Shown here in pieces: positions 37,701 through 45,651 of a stretch of DNA of 64,000 nt. Both the position numbers and the translations under genes were made by a program. The notes under the pieces were generated by a model. That model saw nothing but the letters and a program-made list of their open reading frames with translations. It was not told where the DNA came from and searched no databases. Source of the DNA: Paraflavitalea soli. Its GTDB lineage: Bacteria > Bacteroidota > Bacteroidia > Chitinophagales > Chitinophagaceae. How positions within the stretch are numbered: the stretch's first letter is position 1; the number at the start of each line of letters is the position of its first letter. The stretch spans positions 5,088,546 to 5,152,545 of the forward strand of contig NZ_CP032157.1 of assembly GCF_003555545.1 (NCBI RefSeq). Direction: 5' to 3'.

Positions 37701-37881
37701 CTTCTCCATCCGATAGGGTTTGATTGGTCGTTCCTTTTTCAACTACTGTAGCGGAGGCTACCGGGTTGCCACGGGGATCCCTAAGGATACCTGACACCCA
37801 TTTCTTTTCCTGTGCACTTACGTTGAGGCTACACAGGGCCGCAAAGCATAATAGCAGCGACAGGCCAAGCAATTGTTTCAT
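34771..37881 (-). CDS. SusC/RagA-family TonB-linked outer membrane protein
   Basis: Importer of 1036 residues. The signal is MKQLLGLSLLLCFAALCSLN to SAQ. The CTD reads SGILRDPRGNPVASATVVEK and ISSIGFKALEA. The plug shows VVTALGIKRQKKSLGYAVQE, ALTGVVAGLQVIRSS, KINLRGNTSLTGLNQPLIVV and SVLKGASAAALYGSRAGNGV. The barrel ends RTVLFNLSLTF. The ALGIKRQKKSLGYA variant marks the SusC branch that usually partners SusD_2 proteins, as it does here. It lies downstream of a ROK regulator on the same strand, across an 89-bp gap holding three direct repeats. Confidence 0.95.
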   Translation of the reverse strand: MKQLLGLSLLLCFAALCSLNVSAQEKKWVSGILRDPRGNPVASATVVEKGTTNQTLSDGEGAFRLQVASGATLVISSIGFKALEAPASTSSALNLIIQPTAADLNEVVVTALGIKRQKKSLGYAVQEVKGTTLLDAREPNLTNALTGVVAGLQVIRSSTGPAGSSKINLRGNTSLTGLNQPLIVVDGVPIDNFVGAVNNDYFNPGLDMGNGLADINAGDIESISVLKGASAAALYGSRAGNGVILITTKTGRKQNGLGIQVSSTLGVESIFTHPDRQTTFGMGSDGAFAPTASGSWGPKITGQTVTNWKGQSEQMQAYDNVKAFFGDGLTQNHNVSFQQQINSTSIYTSLNYLNDKSMIPGTKLTRVNLTARAVSKFGKDNRWTTDTKIQYSNANAKNRPVAGLNTSNYPALLYNLPVSLDVTQFDPPVNQFGAMIWYDGSNRVNPYWNTKYNLNNDARDRFIMTGSLKYNFTSWLNAEVKGGADMYTTNYNSKVYAGSPLTTTGRFSVGKQTYSEFNYSTLITAQKDNLFGKLGGTATVGGNLMQQKSSNVGVNAGELKVPNLFSATNGTGTPVITDTYSERRINSVYGTVGVNWDGYLFLDATFRNDWSSALHPDNASYFYPSVSLSYVFTESFKTLPSWITYGKLRASYATVGNDMAPYQLYNTYTISNDPNQNTVAARKATRFDKNVRSELIKSSELGAELRFLDNRIGLDFSYYKSNATRQLIDLPMDPMSGYTARKINAGDIQNSGFEVMLDARILNNPGGLTWNLSANFSRNRNVVKEISDRDSVSKYQLGGFDAVSVQAVKGELYGEIYGSTFLRVTDTKSEYYGQLILTGTGLPQAGLQNQRLGNQQATGLLGVTNTFGYKGFTLGVLVDARFGGKIFSATQVGMQRAGTAAATVVNGERANFTVDGVVVDGTGYKKNTTAVSPQLYWSQVTNLGNAGITELNMYDASNVRIRNIQLNYDLPLKILSKTPIQRARIGVSCNNVWLISSHMNGLDPESVFATGTNAVGFENVSPPTTRTVLFNLSLTF

Positions 37882-37903
37882 TGCAGTTTGTTTTGTTTTG
37901 TTT

Positions 37904-37949
37904 ACTAATTCAGATACTAATTCAGAACAGGTCCAGATACTAATTTAGA
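37904..37949 (-). promoter_or_regulatory. Three 11-nt direct repeats upstream of susC
   Basis: On the plus strand ACTAATTCAGA (37904-37914 and 37916-37926) and ACTAATTTAGA (37939-37949); on the coding strand the unit reads TCTGAATTAGT. Starts are 12 and 23 bp apart, about one and two helical turns. The array ends about 20 bp upstream of the susC ATG, so a bound protein could block or assist the promoter. The ROK regulator next door is the obvious candidate. Confidence 0.45.
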
Positions 37950-37970
37950 TAGGGGATCATGCCCCATTAT

Positions 37971-39182
37971 TCAGGCAAATAGGAGCTCTTGTTTTTTCCG
38001 GTGCATAGGAATATCATCAAAATGTTCCATCACCAGGGCTGCGGCGCCCAGGCGTTCTGCATGATAGCCAAGCGGTGAGATCATGAGCTCAATGTTCTCT
38101 GCAATCTTGGGAATGCAGTGTTCATTGAGCGCTTGCTGCACAGGCGCCAGCCAAAGCCGGCCCGCCAATGCACCTCTTCCGCTCAGCACGATCAATCCGG
38201 GATTCAAAATGTGGATAAGGATGGCAACACCCCGGCCTATATGGTAAGCAGCCTGCGACAATAACTCTACTGCATACTTGTCGCCCTTTACGGCAGCTTC
38301 CATAATGACTTTAATGGTGTCTTCGAGATGTATAGGAGAAAGATTCTTGAGGATGGAGGTTCTTCCTTCATTCAAACCATGGATGGCTTTTTCAGCGATC
38401 ACCTGCAGGGAGGTTTCCGTTTCCAGGCAACCCATTTTGCCGCAGTTACAAATTTTGTTATTGGTGAACAGGGGAATATGGCTAAACTCACCGGCAAAGC
38501 CATTTTGCCCCCTGAACAGGCTTCCATTCAATATCATGCCCAGCCCAATGCCCCAGCTAATATTGATCACCATGGCATTCTGCCGCTGGCGCGCTCCACC
38601 CAGCTTCCATTCGGCAAGGGCTATTAAACTCGAATCGTTATCTATTAAGACCGGCAAGTTGGTAACCGATTCAATATAGCTGATGATGTTATCCTGCGCT
38701 GTATTTAGAAAAGAGTGATTGATGCCTTTATGACCATCTACAAACCCTGGCATACCGATGCCGATACCTGCAATCTTATCTTTTGGAATGGCCGACCGGA
38801 GAATAAACTGGCTGAGGTGCTGTCCCAGTTCCCGGAGCGCATGGGGATTACCCTGCAGTGATAATTCTATCCGTTCTACTTTGTCCACTACCTGGTTGGC
38901 CATATCCAATATGCCAATATGGGTAATGAACTGATCCATGGCCACCGATACTACATACATATTATCAGGGGATAGAGAATAGACTTGTGGACGGCGGCCT
39001 CCTGTGGAACTGGCATGGCCAGATTCCCGCACCACTCCCTCCTCTACCAGTTCGTTGAGTGCACGGGCGGTATGGGGAAGGCTTTTATCGGTCAAAAGAC
39101 TTAACTCGGCACATGACAGCTTCTCGTTGAAGTATAAGTGCTTGATTAACGACTTTTTATAGAGGGTCTGTTTCTCGGACAC
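37971..39182 (-). CDS. ROK-family transcription regulator
   Basis: Repressor-type ROK protein of 403 residues. The N-terminal winged helix (about 1-70) reads YKKSLIKHLYFNEKLSCAEL, LPHTARALNELVEEGVVRES and GGRRPQVYSL. The ROK domain follows: GIGIGMPGFVD, LIDNDSSLIALAEWKLG, SWGIGLGMILNGSLFRG and the zinc site GEFSHIPL plus CNCGKMGCLE (H235, C245, C247, C252). It should sense a sugar or sugar phosphate and control the adjacent susCD genes. The start must be the GTG at 39182: an in-frame TAG lies two codons upstream and the next ATG is at residue 75, inside the protein. Asp 183 at the kinase-base position is retained. Confidence 0.92.
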   Translation of the reverse strand: MSEKQTLYKKSLIKHLYFNEKLSCAELSLLTDKSLPHTARALNELVEEGVVRESGHASSTGGRRPQVYSLSPDNMYVVSVAMDQFITHIGILDMANQVVDKVERIELSLQGNPHALRELGQHLSQFILRSAIPKDKIAGIGIGMPGFVDGHKGINHSFLNTAQDNIISYIESVTNLPVLIDNDSSLIALAEWKLGGARQRQNAMVINISWGIGLGMILNGSLFRGQNGFAGEFSHIPLFTNNKICNCGKMGCLETETSLQVIAEKAIHGLNEGRTSILKNLSPIHLEDTIKVIMEAAVKGDKYAVELLSQAAYHIGRGVAILIHILNPGLIVLSGRGALAGRLWLAPVQQALNEHCIPKIAENIELMISPLGYHAERLGAAALVMEHFDDIPMHRKKQELLFA

Positions 39183-39597
39183 TTGCTAAAGTTTTGGTCA
39201 GGCAATCTATTGATTAGGAAAAGATACAGAACTTTTTAAAAAAATAACATAAGTTTCATAATTATTTTAAGAACTTATCCTGAGCCACCCCTAAAACACC
39301 CGGAAAGCCAGGATCACAGGAGGCCATTTACAAAGAAAGCAGCCGTGGGAGGGCTGCTTTAAGCAACTTCTACTGCCCTCTTAGTAGGGTTTCGTATAGA
39401 CCAAATTCGAGGATAACCTGTAGATAAGCCGTAGATAAGCTGTATATAAGCCGTAGATAAGCCGTCCTTTTAAGAGACGGCTTATCTACGGCTTAATTAT
39501 TGGTCGTTTGCCTGTTGAATACTTATTATTAATGAACAAGGTCCGGTCACGACCCTTGGTTGATCCGGCTAAGGTGCTTGTATGGTCAAAGGAAAGT
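39183..39597. other. 415-base intergenic region with two hairpins
   Basis: Lies between the PorP/SprF stop and the ROK start, both on the minus strand. A 9-bp stem AAAGCAGCC / GGCTGCTTT sits at 39336-39360. A tandem array and long hairpin occupy 39420-39495 (separate entry). The stretch next to ROK (39190-39290) is AT-rich and probably holds its promoter. An open frame at 39508-39693 runs antisense to the PorP/SprF gene and is not credible. Confidence 0.6.
39420..39495. repeat. Four tandem 11-mers ending in a perfect 20-bp hairpin
   Basis: GTAGATAAGCC repeats four times in exact 11-bp register (39420-39430, 39431-39441, 39442-39452, 39453-39463; copies 2 and 3 have one change each). The end of the array, TAAGCCGTAGATAAGCCGTC (39447-39466), pairs perfectly with 39476-39495 across a 9-nt loop. 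It lies about 100 bp past the PorP/SprF stop, without a T-run on the minus strand. Confidence 0.75.
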
Positions 39598-40575
39598 TTA
39601 CCAGCGAACGCGGGACATATTGCTTTGACCTTCCCGCAAAAACCGATACCCTACCATCAGCTCATGGCTTGCCTTACTATAAGACGATCTTAGTTTATTA
39701 ATGCTCCAATCGTAGTTATACCCCACCAGGATAGCGGGTGTAATATTTAATCCAAGACTTCCACCGATGGCATCTTCCATCCGGTAAGAGAGTCCCATCC
39801 AACAAATGGTGCGATACCTTAATTTGGCCGAAACATCATAACGCAGGGGGTTGGCAAAATCCGATTTCACGATGCCCGACAGCCATAGGGCCATCCCTTC
39901 CTCATCAAGATCAAAACAGTAACCTCCAGCGGTCAATAGCTGGGGTTTGTATTTTGACTGGCTATGTATTACATCCACAAACCTGGAAGGCAGTATCTGG
40001 ATCAGGGAGGCGCCCAGAAAGAATTTTCTATTGCGCAATAGTAATCCGGCATTGAGATCGGGTGAGTATTTTTTGAGGATGGCCGCCTGACCGGTAGCCG
40101 CCGGATCATAAGGTTGATCAGGATAAATGCTTTTTGACACATCGTACCGTACCTGTTGCATCCCCCCCGAAACACCCATCGACAAAGCGAGGGAGGAGGA
40201 TAAGGGCAAGTGATACGCATAACCCAGATTCAAATTAATAGTTGAATAGGGCCCTATTTTATCCTGGAACATATTAAAACCAAGGCCATGGCCGGCAAAC
40301 AGTATTTCATTGTTTTCTACATCATACGCCTCCCAGGACGGTTGATTCCTGTTCCTCACGGGCAGCGTGCCACTGATCCAGGTAGTAACCGGAGCGCCAT
40401 CAATGCCCGCCCATTGTTGGCGTATGCCTGATTGTACCTGTCCGTAGCCCTCCAATCCAAAGGCAGCGGGATTCAGGAAAGTATAATTCACCATGTACAG
40501 CGACTGCTGTGGCCGGGTTTGTGCCTGCAAACAGTTAGCTGATGTAATCAGTAATACTATAATAAATATTCTCAT
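39598..40575 (-). CDS. PorP/SprF-family type IX secretion membrane protein
   Basis: Outer-membrane beta-barrel of 325 residues. The signal is MRIFIIVLLITSANCLQAQ. The family start is clear: QQSLYMVNYTFLNPAAFGLE, then GIRQQWAGIDGAPVTTWISG, and the body has alternating barrel strands with FAGHGLGFNMFQDKIGPYS and NLGYAYHLPLSSSLALSMGV. In Flavobacterium, SprF is needed for secretion of the SprB adhesin by the type IX system, and PorP/SprF genes usually sit beside genes with type B C-terminal sorting domains. Here it directly follows such an adhesin gene (35 bp), so it is most likely its dedicated partner. Confidence 0.93.
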   Translation of the reverse strand: MRIFIIVLLITSANCLQAQTRPQQSLYMVNYTFLNPAAFGLEGYGQVQSGIRQQWAGIDGAPVTTWISGTLPVRNRNQPSWEAYDVENNEILFAGHGLGFNMFQDKIGPYSTINLNLGYAYHLPLSSSLALSMGVSGGMQQVRYDVSKSIYPDQPYDPAATGQAAILKKYSPDLNAGLLLRNRKFFLGASLIQILPSRFVDVIHSQSKYKPQLLTAGGYCFDLDEEGMALWLSGIVKSDFANPLRYDVSAKLRYRTICWMGLSYRMEDAIGGSLGLNITPAILVGYNYDWSINKLRSSYSKASHELMVGYRFLREGQSNMSRVRW

Positions 40576-40609
40576 ATCGGTAGCATTAGGTAGTGATAAC
40601 TTGCAGCAC

Positions 40610-43600
40610 TTATCTGATCAGGTTGAGCCATCCTTTATAAGGTTCAGCGCCTGCACTGGTACGTACAATATAGAAGTATACGCCCGCCGGTAATGACTTG
40701 CCATTGATCCTGCCATCCCAGCGAGTGAAATTGGTGGCTTCAAAAACTGTTTGCCCATCGCGGTTAATAATGGTTACGATGGCATTGGGATGATTTTTTA
40801 ATTCAGGGATCGTCCAGTAATCGTTGATACCATCCCCATTGGGCGAAAAGGTATTGGGAATACTTAATGGCTGTGGTCCTATATGTGTGTCGAATATTTC
40901 CTTGCAGCCTGCATCACTGGTTACCGTTACGCTATAATCACCAGATGATCTCACTACAATGGCCGGTGTGGTTTCGCCCGTATTCCATAAGTAGCTATCG
41001 CCCGTTGGGGCCTGCAAACGCCATGACCTGGTTACACCAGCACCACTCATCGTTTGCCCGATCGTACCGGCAGGCAGCGGATGAACAATAAGTGAAAGGG
41101 TATTACTGGCCGGGGAAATGCATCCTGCTGCACTAATGGCCTTAGCCTGATAACTGCCGCCTTTTCCGGTAGTGAGGGTATTGCCATCCCCACCTGTTGA
41201 CCAGCTATAATCTGTTGCATCAGGCGAAAGAGCCGTATAGACTACTTTTTCCCCTTCGCATATCTCTACCTTATTGTTTTGCTCTTTGATAAAGGGCGCA
41301 ACCGGTGTAGGATTGACCAACACCTGGGTAGTGGCAATTTCGGACCGACAGCCGTTTAACGTGGCCATTACCTGGTAGGTACCCGATGCTGCAGGTAATG
41401 CCTGGACAATTCCCGTTGTTTGGGAGGCAGCAGTAAAACCCGCAGGTCCGGTCCAGTTATAAGTAGCACCCGGTACATCAGTAGCGGTTAGCTGTAAGGG
41501 AAAACCTTCGCAGACCGGGGTATTGGCACTGGCCTGCGGCATCACAGGTTTAGGTTTCACCAGCACCGCCAGGCTGGCTGGCCGGGCTGAACAATTGCCA
41601 ATGGTGGCAGTAACCATATAATTGCCCGAAACAGCAGGTGTGGCATGGGTTATACTGGGATTCTGTGCCAGGCTGTTAAACGCTGCTGGACCAGTCCAGC
41701 TAAATGAAGCACCCAATGAAGAGGTAGCTGCCAGTTGCAGCGTTTGTTCTTCACACAGCGGCCCATTCCAGGAAGGCTGGGGAATAGCCGGTGTAGGATT
41801 TACTACCACCTCAATTTGCTGCCGCGCCCCTTCACAACCAACAGCACTCATTTGGCTGGCATAATAAGACACGCTGCCTGCCTGAGCGGTAGACGGTACA
41901 GGCGCTATGGTATTGGCAGAACCATTAACCGGCTGCGTATACCATTGTAATGCATTGCCGGTTGCCACCAGTGCAGTGGCTATTGCTCCTTCGCAATACA
42001 CTACAGGACTCGCAGCTGTGGGAGGTGCTGGTAAAGGGTTGATAACAACATCCAATTGTGAACGGGGACTTTCACAGCCAGCTGCGCTGGATTGACTTAC
42101 ATAATAAGGTGTGGTACCCGCAACTGCAGTGGATGGCACTGGTGCTGCGGTACTGGCCGGGCCGCTGGCTGGCTGCGCATACCATTTAAGAGAAGTACCC
42201 GTGGCAGTGAGCGCAGTGGCTGTAGCCCCTGCACACCAGGCAACGGGGCTCGTAACACCAGGAGCCTGGGGATTGGGGTTGATAACTACATCAATTTTTC
42301 TGCGTGCACCTTCACAACCCGCGGCACTCGTTTGGCTCACATAATAACTCGTAGTACCACTTGAAATGGTAGCGGGCACCGGAGCTGTAGTGCTGCCCGT
42401 ACCTGTGGCCGGATCAGTATACCATTGCAGGGAAAGTCCTGTGGCAGTAAGCGCCGTAGCCGTAGCACCTTCACACCAATTAACAGGCGAAACAGCAATG
42501 GGGGGTGAGGGCGGTGCATTTACCACCACATCCACTCTTGCCCGCGGGCCTTCACAACCAGCGGCATTTTTTTGGCTCACGTAGTAACTGGTGGTTCCCG
42601 GTGAAGCAGTAGAAGGCACGGGGGCATTCGGATTACCACTCCCGGTGGCAGGGCTGGTATACCATTTTAAATTGGTGCCCGTTGCACTAAGGACCGAGGC
42701 CGTAGCCCCTACACAATATTCAATACGATTGGTAACAACAGGAGCCAGGGGAAGGGCATCCACCACTACTTCCACCTCACTGCGCAGGCTGTAACAGCCA
42801 TTGGAAATACTCAGCGCCTCCACATACCAGGTTTTGGTGGTGGGGGTTGTTGTAGAAGGGGTAGGTACCGGGACGGCCGTACCACCGTTCGGTACATCAT
42901 ACCACCTGTAATAAGTTCCATAAGGCGTAAGGACAGAAGACACATCGTTCTGACAATAATTGATGACATGCTTATTTAAATAGGGTGGATTGGGGGGAAT
43001 GGCGCCTGTGATCAGCACATTGCGGATCTGGTGCTGACTGGCGAAGCCCCCAATACTGGCAGCAAAACCAAAGTAACCCCGGAAATTGATATTGTAGAAG
43101 CCGGCTACAACAGGAGCCCCTCCATCCATAGAAACAGAAAGGTTTCCATTATTATAAGTAAGCACACAAGTATGCCAGTTGCCGTCTGTAACATACGATT
43201 GGCCACCCGCCAGGTTACTTACCAGGGTCCCATCATTACCTTCATTATAAAACCAGGTTCTTCCATCAAGTGCATGCAGGCTCACCCGGGGATTATCCGG
43301 CCGCATGTCATTATTGTAAGTATCCAACAGGAGTGCAAATCCATTGGCATAGTCGGGCAGCCCAATACTGGAACCATTACCAAAAGCATTGGGCGGATTG
43401 ACGAGGTAATAAAAAGAGATCCCATCGGCATGCGTAGTACCACCACTCGGGTTATTGATCTGGAAATCAAACGACACAGTAAACTGGGAACATTGGCTCA
43501 GGTAAAGGGGCGTATTGTGGTAAACATACCCGTAATAACCGGCAGCACTGCTGTTATTGGTAAGGATCATAGTATTGCCGGCAATACTGGCTGCCCCTCC

Positions 43601-43780
43601 ATAAGTCCATCCCGTAGTGACCAGGGGATTACCCGTTAAGGATACGGTGTAATTATTCTGCGCACTGGCATTGCCAGCCATTAGCAGCCATACATATAGG
43701 AAAACACCATAGGATTTGTAAAACGGAGAAAATCTGTTAAAAGGGCAACTAAGAGAAAAGGTGGTTTTTCGAAGGCGCAT
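40610..43780 (-). CDS. Secreted lectin/Ig-repeat adhesin with gliding-motility type B C-terminal domain
   Basis: Large secreted adhesin of 1056 residues. The signal region (1-40) ends LLMAGNASAQ. Residues 41-258 form an L-type lectin domain (SQFTVSFDFQINNP, THADGISFYYL, LLDTYNND). Ig-like units follow: five with exact 80-residue period (Cys 276, 356, 436, 516, 596, each paired with a Cys 53 residues later), two PKD/Ig-like units (Cys 676/730, 757/811) and a further one (841/887). The end (about 973-1056) is the gliding-motility-associated type B sorting domain: IPNTFSPNGDGINDYWTIPE, VTIINRDGQTVFEAT, WDGRINGKSLPAGVYFYIV. It should be exported by the type IX system and held on the surface through a PorP/SprF partner. 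The lectin domain suggests glycan binding; the target is unknown. Confidence 0.93.
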   Translation of the reverse strand: MRLRKTTFSLSCPFNRFSPFYKSYGVFLYVWLLMAGNASAQNNYTVSLTGNPLVTTGWTYGGAASIAGNTMILTNNSSAAGYYGYVYHNTPLYLSQCSQFTVSFDFQINNPSGGTTHADGISFYYLVNPPNAFGNGSSIGLPDYANGFALLLDTYNNDMRPDNPRVSLHALDGRTWFYNEGNDGTLVSNLAGGQSYVTDGNWHTCVLTYNNGNLSVSMDGGAPVVAGFYNINFRGYFGFAASIGGFASQHQIRNVLITGAIPPNPPYLNKHVINYCQNDVSSVLTPYGTYYRWYDVPNGGTAVPVPTPSTTTPTTKTWYVEALSISNGCYSLRSEVEVVVDALPLAPVVTNRIEYCVGATASVLSATGTNLKWYTSPATGSGNPNAPVPSTASPGTTSYYVSQKNAAGCEGPRARVDVVVNAPPSPPIAVSPVNWCEGATATALTATGLSLQWYTDPATGTGSTTAPVPATISSGTTSYYVSQTSAAGCEGARRKIDVVINPNPQAPGVTSPVAWCAGATATALTATGTSLKWYAQPASGPASTAAPVPSTAVAGTTPYYVSQSSAAGCESPRSQLDVVINPLPAPPTAASPVVYCEGAIATALVATGNALQWYTQPVNGSANTIAPVPSTAQAGSVSYYASQMSAVGCEGARQQIEVVVNPTPAIPQPSWNGPLCEEQTLQLAATSSLGASFSWTGPAAFNSLAQNPSITHATPAVSGNYMVTATIGNCSARPASLAVLVKPKPVMPQASANTPVCEGFPLQLTATDVPGATYNWTGPAGFTAASQTTGIVQALPAASGTYQVMATLNGCRSEIATTQVLVNPTPVAPFIKEQNNKVEICEGEKVVYTALSPDATDYSWSTGGDGNTLTTGKGGSYQAKAISAAGCISPASNTLSLIVHPLPAGTIGQTMSGAGVTRSWRLQAPTGDSYLWNTGETTPAIVVRSSGDYSVTVTSDAGCKEIFDTHIGPQPLSIPNTFSPNGDGINDYWTIPELKNHPNAIVTIINRDGQTVFEATNFTRWDGRINGKSLPAGVYFYIVRTSAGAEPYKGWLNLIR
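41795..42754 (-). repeat. Four in-frame 240-bp tandem repeats within the adhesin gene
   Basis: Residues 343-662 are four 80-residue Ig-like repeats with constant spacing and shared words such as YYVSQ, AAGCEG and GATATALTATG. Including the more diverged unit before them (residues 263-342), five units share the register. The identity is high enough to allow unequal crossing-over and copy-number variation. Confidence 0.85.
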
Positions 43781-43846
43781 ATTTCAGGGTTGGCAGTAAA
43801 TACCACAAGAACTGAAAATGTATCCTTTATTGATATACTACCCTCA

Positions 43847-43883
43847 TTACAGGGGGTTACAGACAGCGTTACAAAACGTTACA
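43847..43883 (-). promoter_or_regulatory. Four TTACA direct repeats upstream of the adhesin gene
   Basis: TTACA starts at 43847, 43857, 43869 and 43879, spacings 10, 12 and 10 bp (TGTAA on the coding strand). The last copy overlaps the stop codon of the upstream HTH-regulator gene. The array ends about 70 bp before the adhesin ATG at 43780; a -7-like TACATTTT lies downstream on the minus strand without a good -33, as at activator-dependent promoters. Confidence 0.45.
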
Positions 43884-45603
43884 AACGGCTGGCCCACTCT
43901 TCCAGCCTCATTTCTTCCTGTAATCCTGCCTTTTTACGCAGCCGGTGCCAGGTAACGCGGATGGCCTGAGAAGACACCCCCAGGGCGGCGGCCATTTCCT
44001 TATTGGAAAAATTCAGCTTGGCCAATGCCATCAACCTGATCTCAGATGGGCTGATGCCAGGTATTTTTTCATTGAGCCGTTGCAGGTATCCCGGATATAC
44101 CTGTTCAAAAAGTTCCCTGAATCTCCCCCAGTCCTTACCTGTGAGGAGAATACTCTGTTGTAATTCTTCCAGTAACTTATTAGCACCAAACTGCTCTTCG
44201 AGGTTTTCTATCAGTTTATTTTTTTCTGCAATATTGCGGGTAAAGTCCTGCAACTGGCGTTGGGCCATGGACAACTCTTTGGCTGTTTCTTTCAGTTGCA
44301 GCTCTTTCAGGACCTGCTCCTGCCGATGCAGCCGCCGTTTGTTACGGTAAAGATATACCCCTACCAATACAATAATTATAGCCAGTATCAACAAGCCATT
44401 AAACCGCAGGTTGGTTAATTTACGGCTGTTCTCTATTTCGATCAGTTTGGCTTTTTGATCATTGATGGCTTCTTTTTGTAAGGCACGGGTCATCATTAAT
44501 TCGCGGGAGGCCCGGTTGAGACTGTCCATCACCATCACAATCGAATCGGTATACCTCGCCGCCAGCAGGTGCTGCCCTTTGACCGTATATAGTTTTGCCA
44601 GGAGGGGAAACAGGTTTTTATTGCGCCAATACTGGCCCGACCTTTCAACATATTTCTTTGCCTGCAGGGCGGCTGATTCGGCCGCCGCCAGCTTGCCCTG
44701 GATGAAATAAATATCCGCCAATGGCATGAGTGAGCCGGCTGCCAGGCCCCAATCCTGGTCCATAACAGCCCGGTTAATACAAACCTGCATTTGAGGAATG
44801 GCTTTATCAAAATGACCGCGCAGGTATTCAAGATAACCCAGGTTGCCAGCTACAATGCCTATCCAGGTAGAATCGTTGGCAGGTTCACAAAACGCTTTCA
44901 GAAAGTTCCAGTAATACCCTGCAGAATCAAGATTGCCTATTTCCTGGTAAGTAAAAGCCATGGAATTAATAGCATGTTTGTAACTATAGGCAAAGCGGTC
45001 TCTCACTTTCATGGGAGCGATGGTGCGATAGTATTGAATGGCTTTCTTATAATCCTTGAAATGAAAGTAAGCACTGCCAATATGAAAGATATGCTGGATC
45101 TTATCGGGGAATTCCTCTGCTGATATGGGTTGCAGCAAATGATCCAGTTGCTGGTATTGTTCCAGCGCCAGTTCATAGTTGCCAATATCAAACCAATAAT
45201 ATTCGGCCAGCATATCATGGGCCTTGGCCTCTACCAGTGGAATGCCATCGGCATTGCTTTGACTGATCACCTGTGAAAGCATGTTCAATATCCTGTCTTT
45301 TTGCCGGGGATAGCGGTTGCGCAGGTACCAGATCTTATACAGCATGGTTTCCAGTGCCAGCGCCTCATCACCATGTTGTGTTGCAAAAGCATAGAGACTG
45401 TCTGTAAAGCGGAAAGCCCTGGCAGAATCGGGTTGGAAATGCACCTCATCGCTTATTTGCCAGAGCAGCCGTTCACGCTGGACATAGGTTTTATGTAACA
45501 GGCTGTCAAAGCGGCTTTGCCCTGCCAGGCGTAACCATCCGGCCAGGAGGAGCAACGTTAATAAAAAGACCTGTTTTCTACCAGGTATAGAAGGGGCGTA
45601 CAT
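43879..45603 (-). CDS. Membrane-tethered regulator: TPR sensor, transmembrane helix, coiled coil, LuxR-like HTH
   Basis: Protein of 574 residues from the ATG at 45603 (MYAPSIPGRKQVFLLTLLLL, a signal peptide or anchor); a TTG 11 codons upstream is less likely. Residues about 60-370 carry TPR-type helices (AEYYWFDIGNYELALEQYQQ, GSAYFHFKDYKKAIQYYRTI, LGYLEYLRGHFDKAIPQM). A transmembrane segment, LLILAIIIVLVGVYLY (about 404-419), leads to a coiled coil (about 421-472) and a C-terminal HTH (about 516-561): SPSEIRLMALAKLNFSNKEM then ALGVSSQAIRVTWHRLRKKA. This order is common in Bacteroidota; periplasmic TPRs would sense a partner and the cytoplasmic HTH would bind DNA. It lies just upstream of the adhesin gene and 48 bp after an unknown membrane protein. 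Confidence 0.88.
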   Translation of the reverse strand: MYAPSIPGRKQVFLLTLLLLAGWLRLAGQSRFDSLLHKTYVQRERLLWQISDEVHFQPDSARAFRFTDSLYAFATQHGDEALALETMLYKIWYLRNRYPRQKDRILNMLSQVISQSNADGIPLVEAKAHDMLAEYYWFDIGNYELALEQYQQLDHLLQPISAEEFPDKIQHIFHIGSAYFHFKDYKKAIQYYRTIAPMKVRDRFAYSYKHAINSMAFTYQEIGNLDSAGYYWNFLKAFCEPANDSTWIGIVAGNLGYLEYLRGHFDKAIPQMQVCINRAVMDQDWGLAAGSLMPLADIYFIQGKLAAAESAALQAKKYVERSGQYWRNKNLFPLLAKLYTVKGQHLLAARYTDSIVMVMDSLNRASRELMMTRALQKEAINDQKAKLIEIENSRKLTNLRFNGLLILAIIIVLVGVYLYRNKRRLHRQEQVLKELQLKETAKELSMAQRQLQDFTRNIAEKNKLIENLEEQFGANKLLEELQQSILLTGKDWGRFRELFEQVYPGYLQRLNEKIPGISPSEIRLMALAKLNFSNKEMAAALGVSSQAIRVTWHRLRKKAGLQEEMRLEEWASRL

Positions 45604-45651
45604 ACCCGTTAAAGATAAAACAAATAACTCCCCCAATAGTATTGAGCGCCA

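Noticed and set aside
39420-39463. 11-mer tandem array considered as a CRISPR
   Set aside because: Units are contiguous with no spacers and no cas genes are present.
41795-42754. Direct repeats of 240 bp considered as a CRISPR or satellite
   Set aside because: They are in-frame protein repeats with conserved Cys pairs in a clear adhesin gene.
45604-45636. TTG starts for the TPR-HTH gene, and similar TTG starts for the permease (53163) and rhaI (27838)
   Set aside because: In each case a nearby ATG gives the expected N-terminus; TTG adds only a few unconserved residues.
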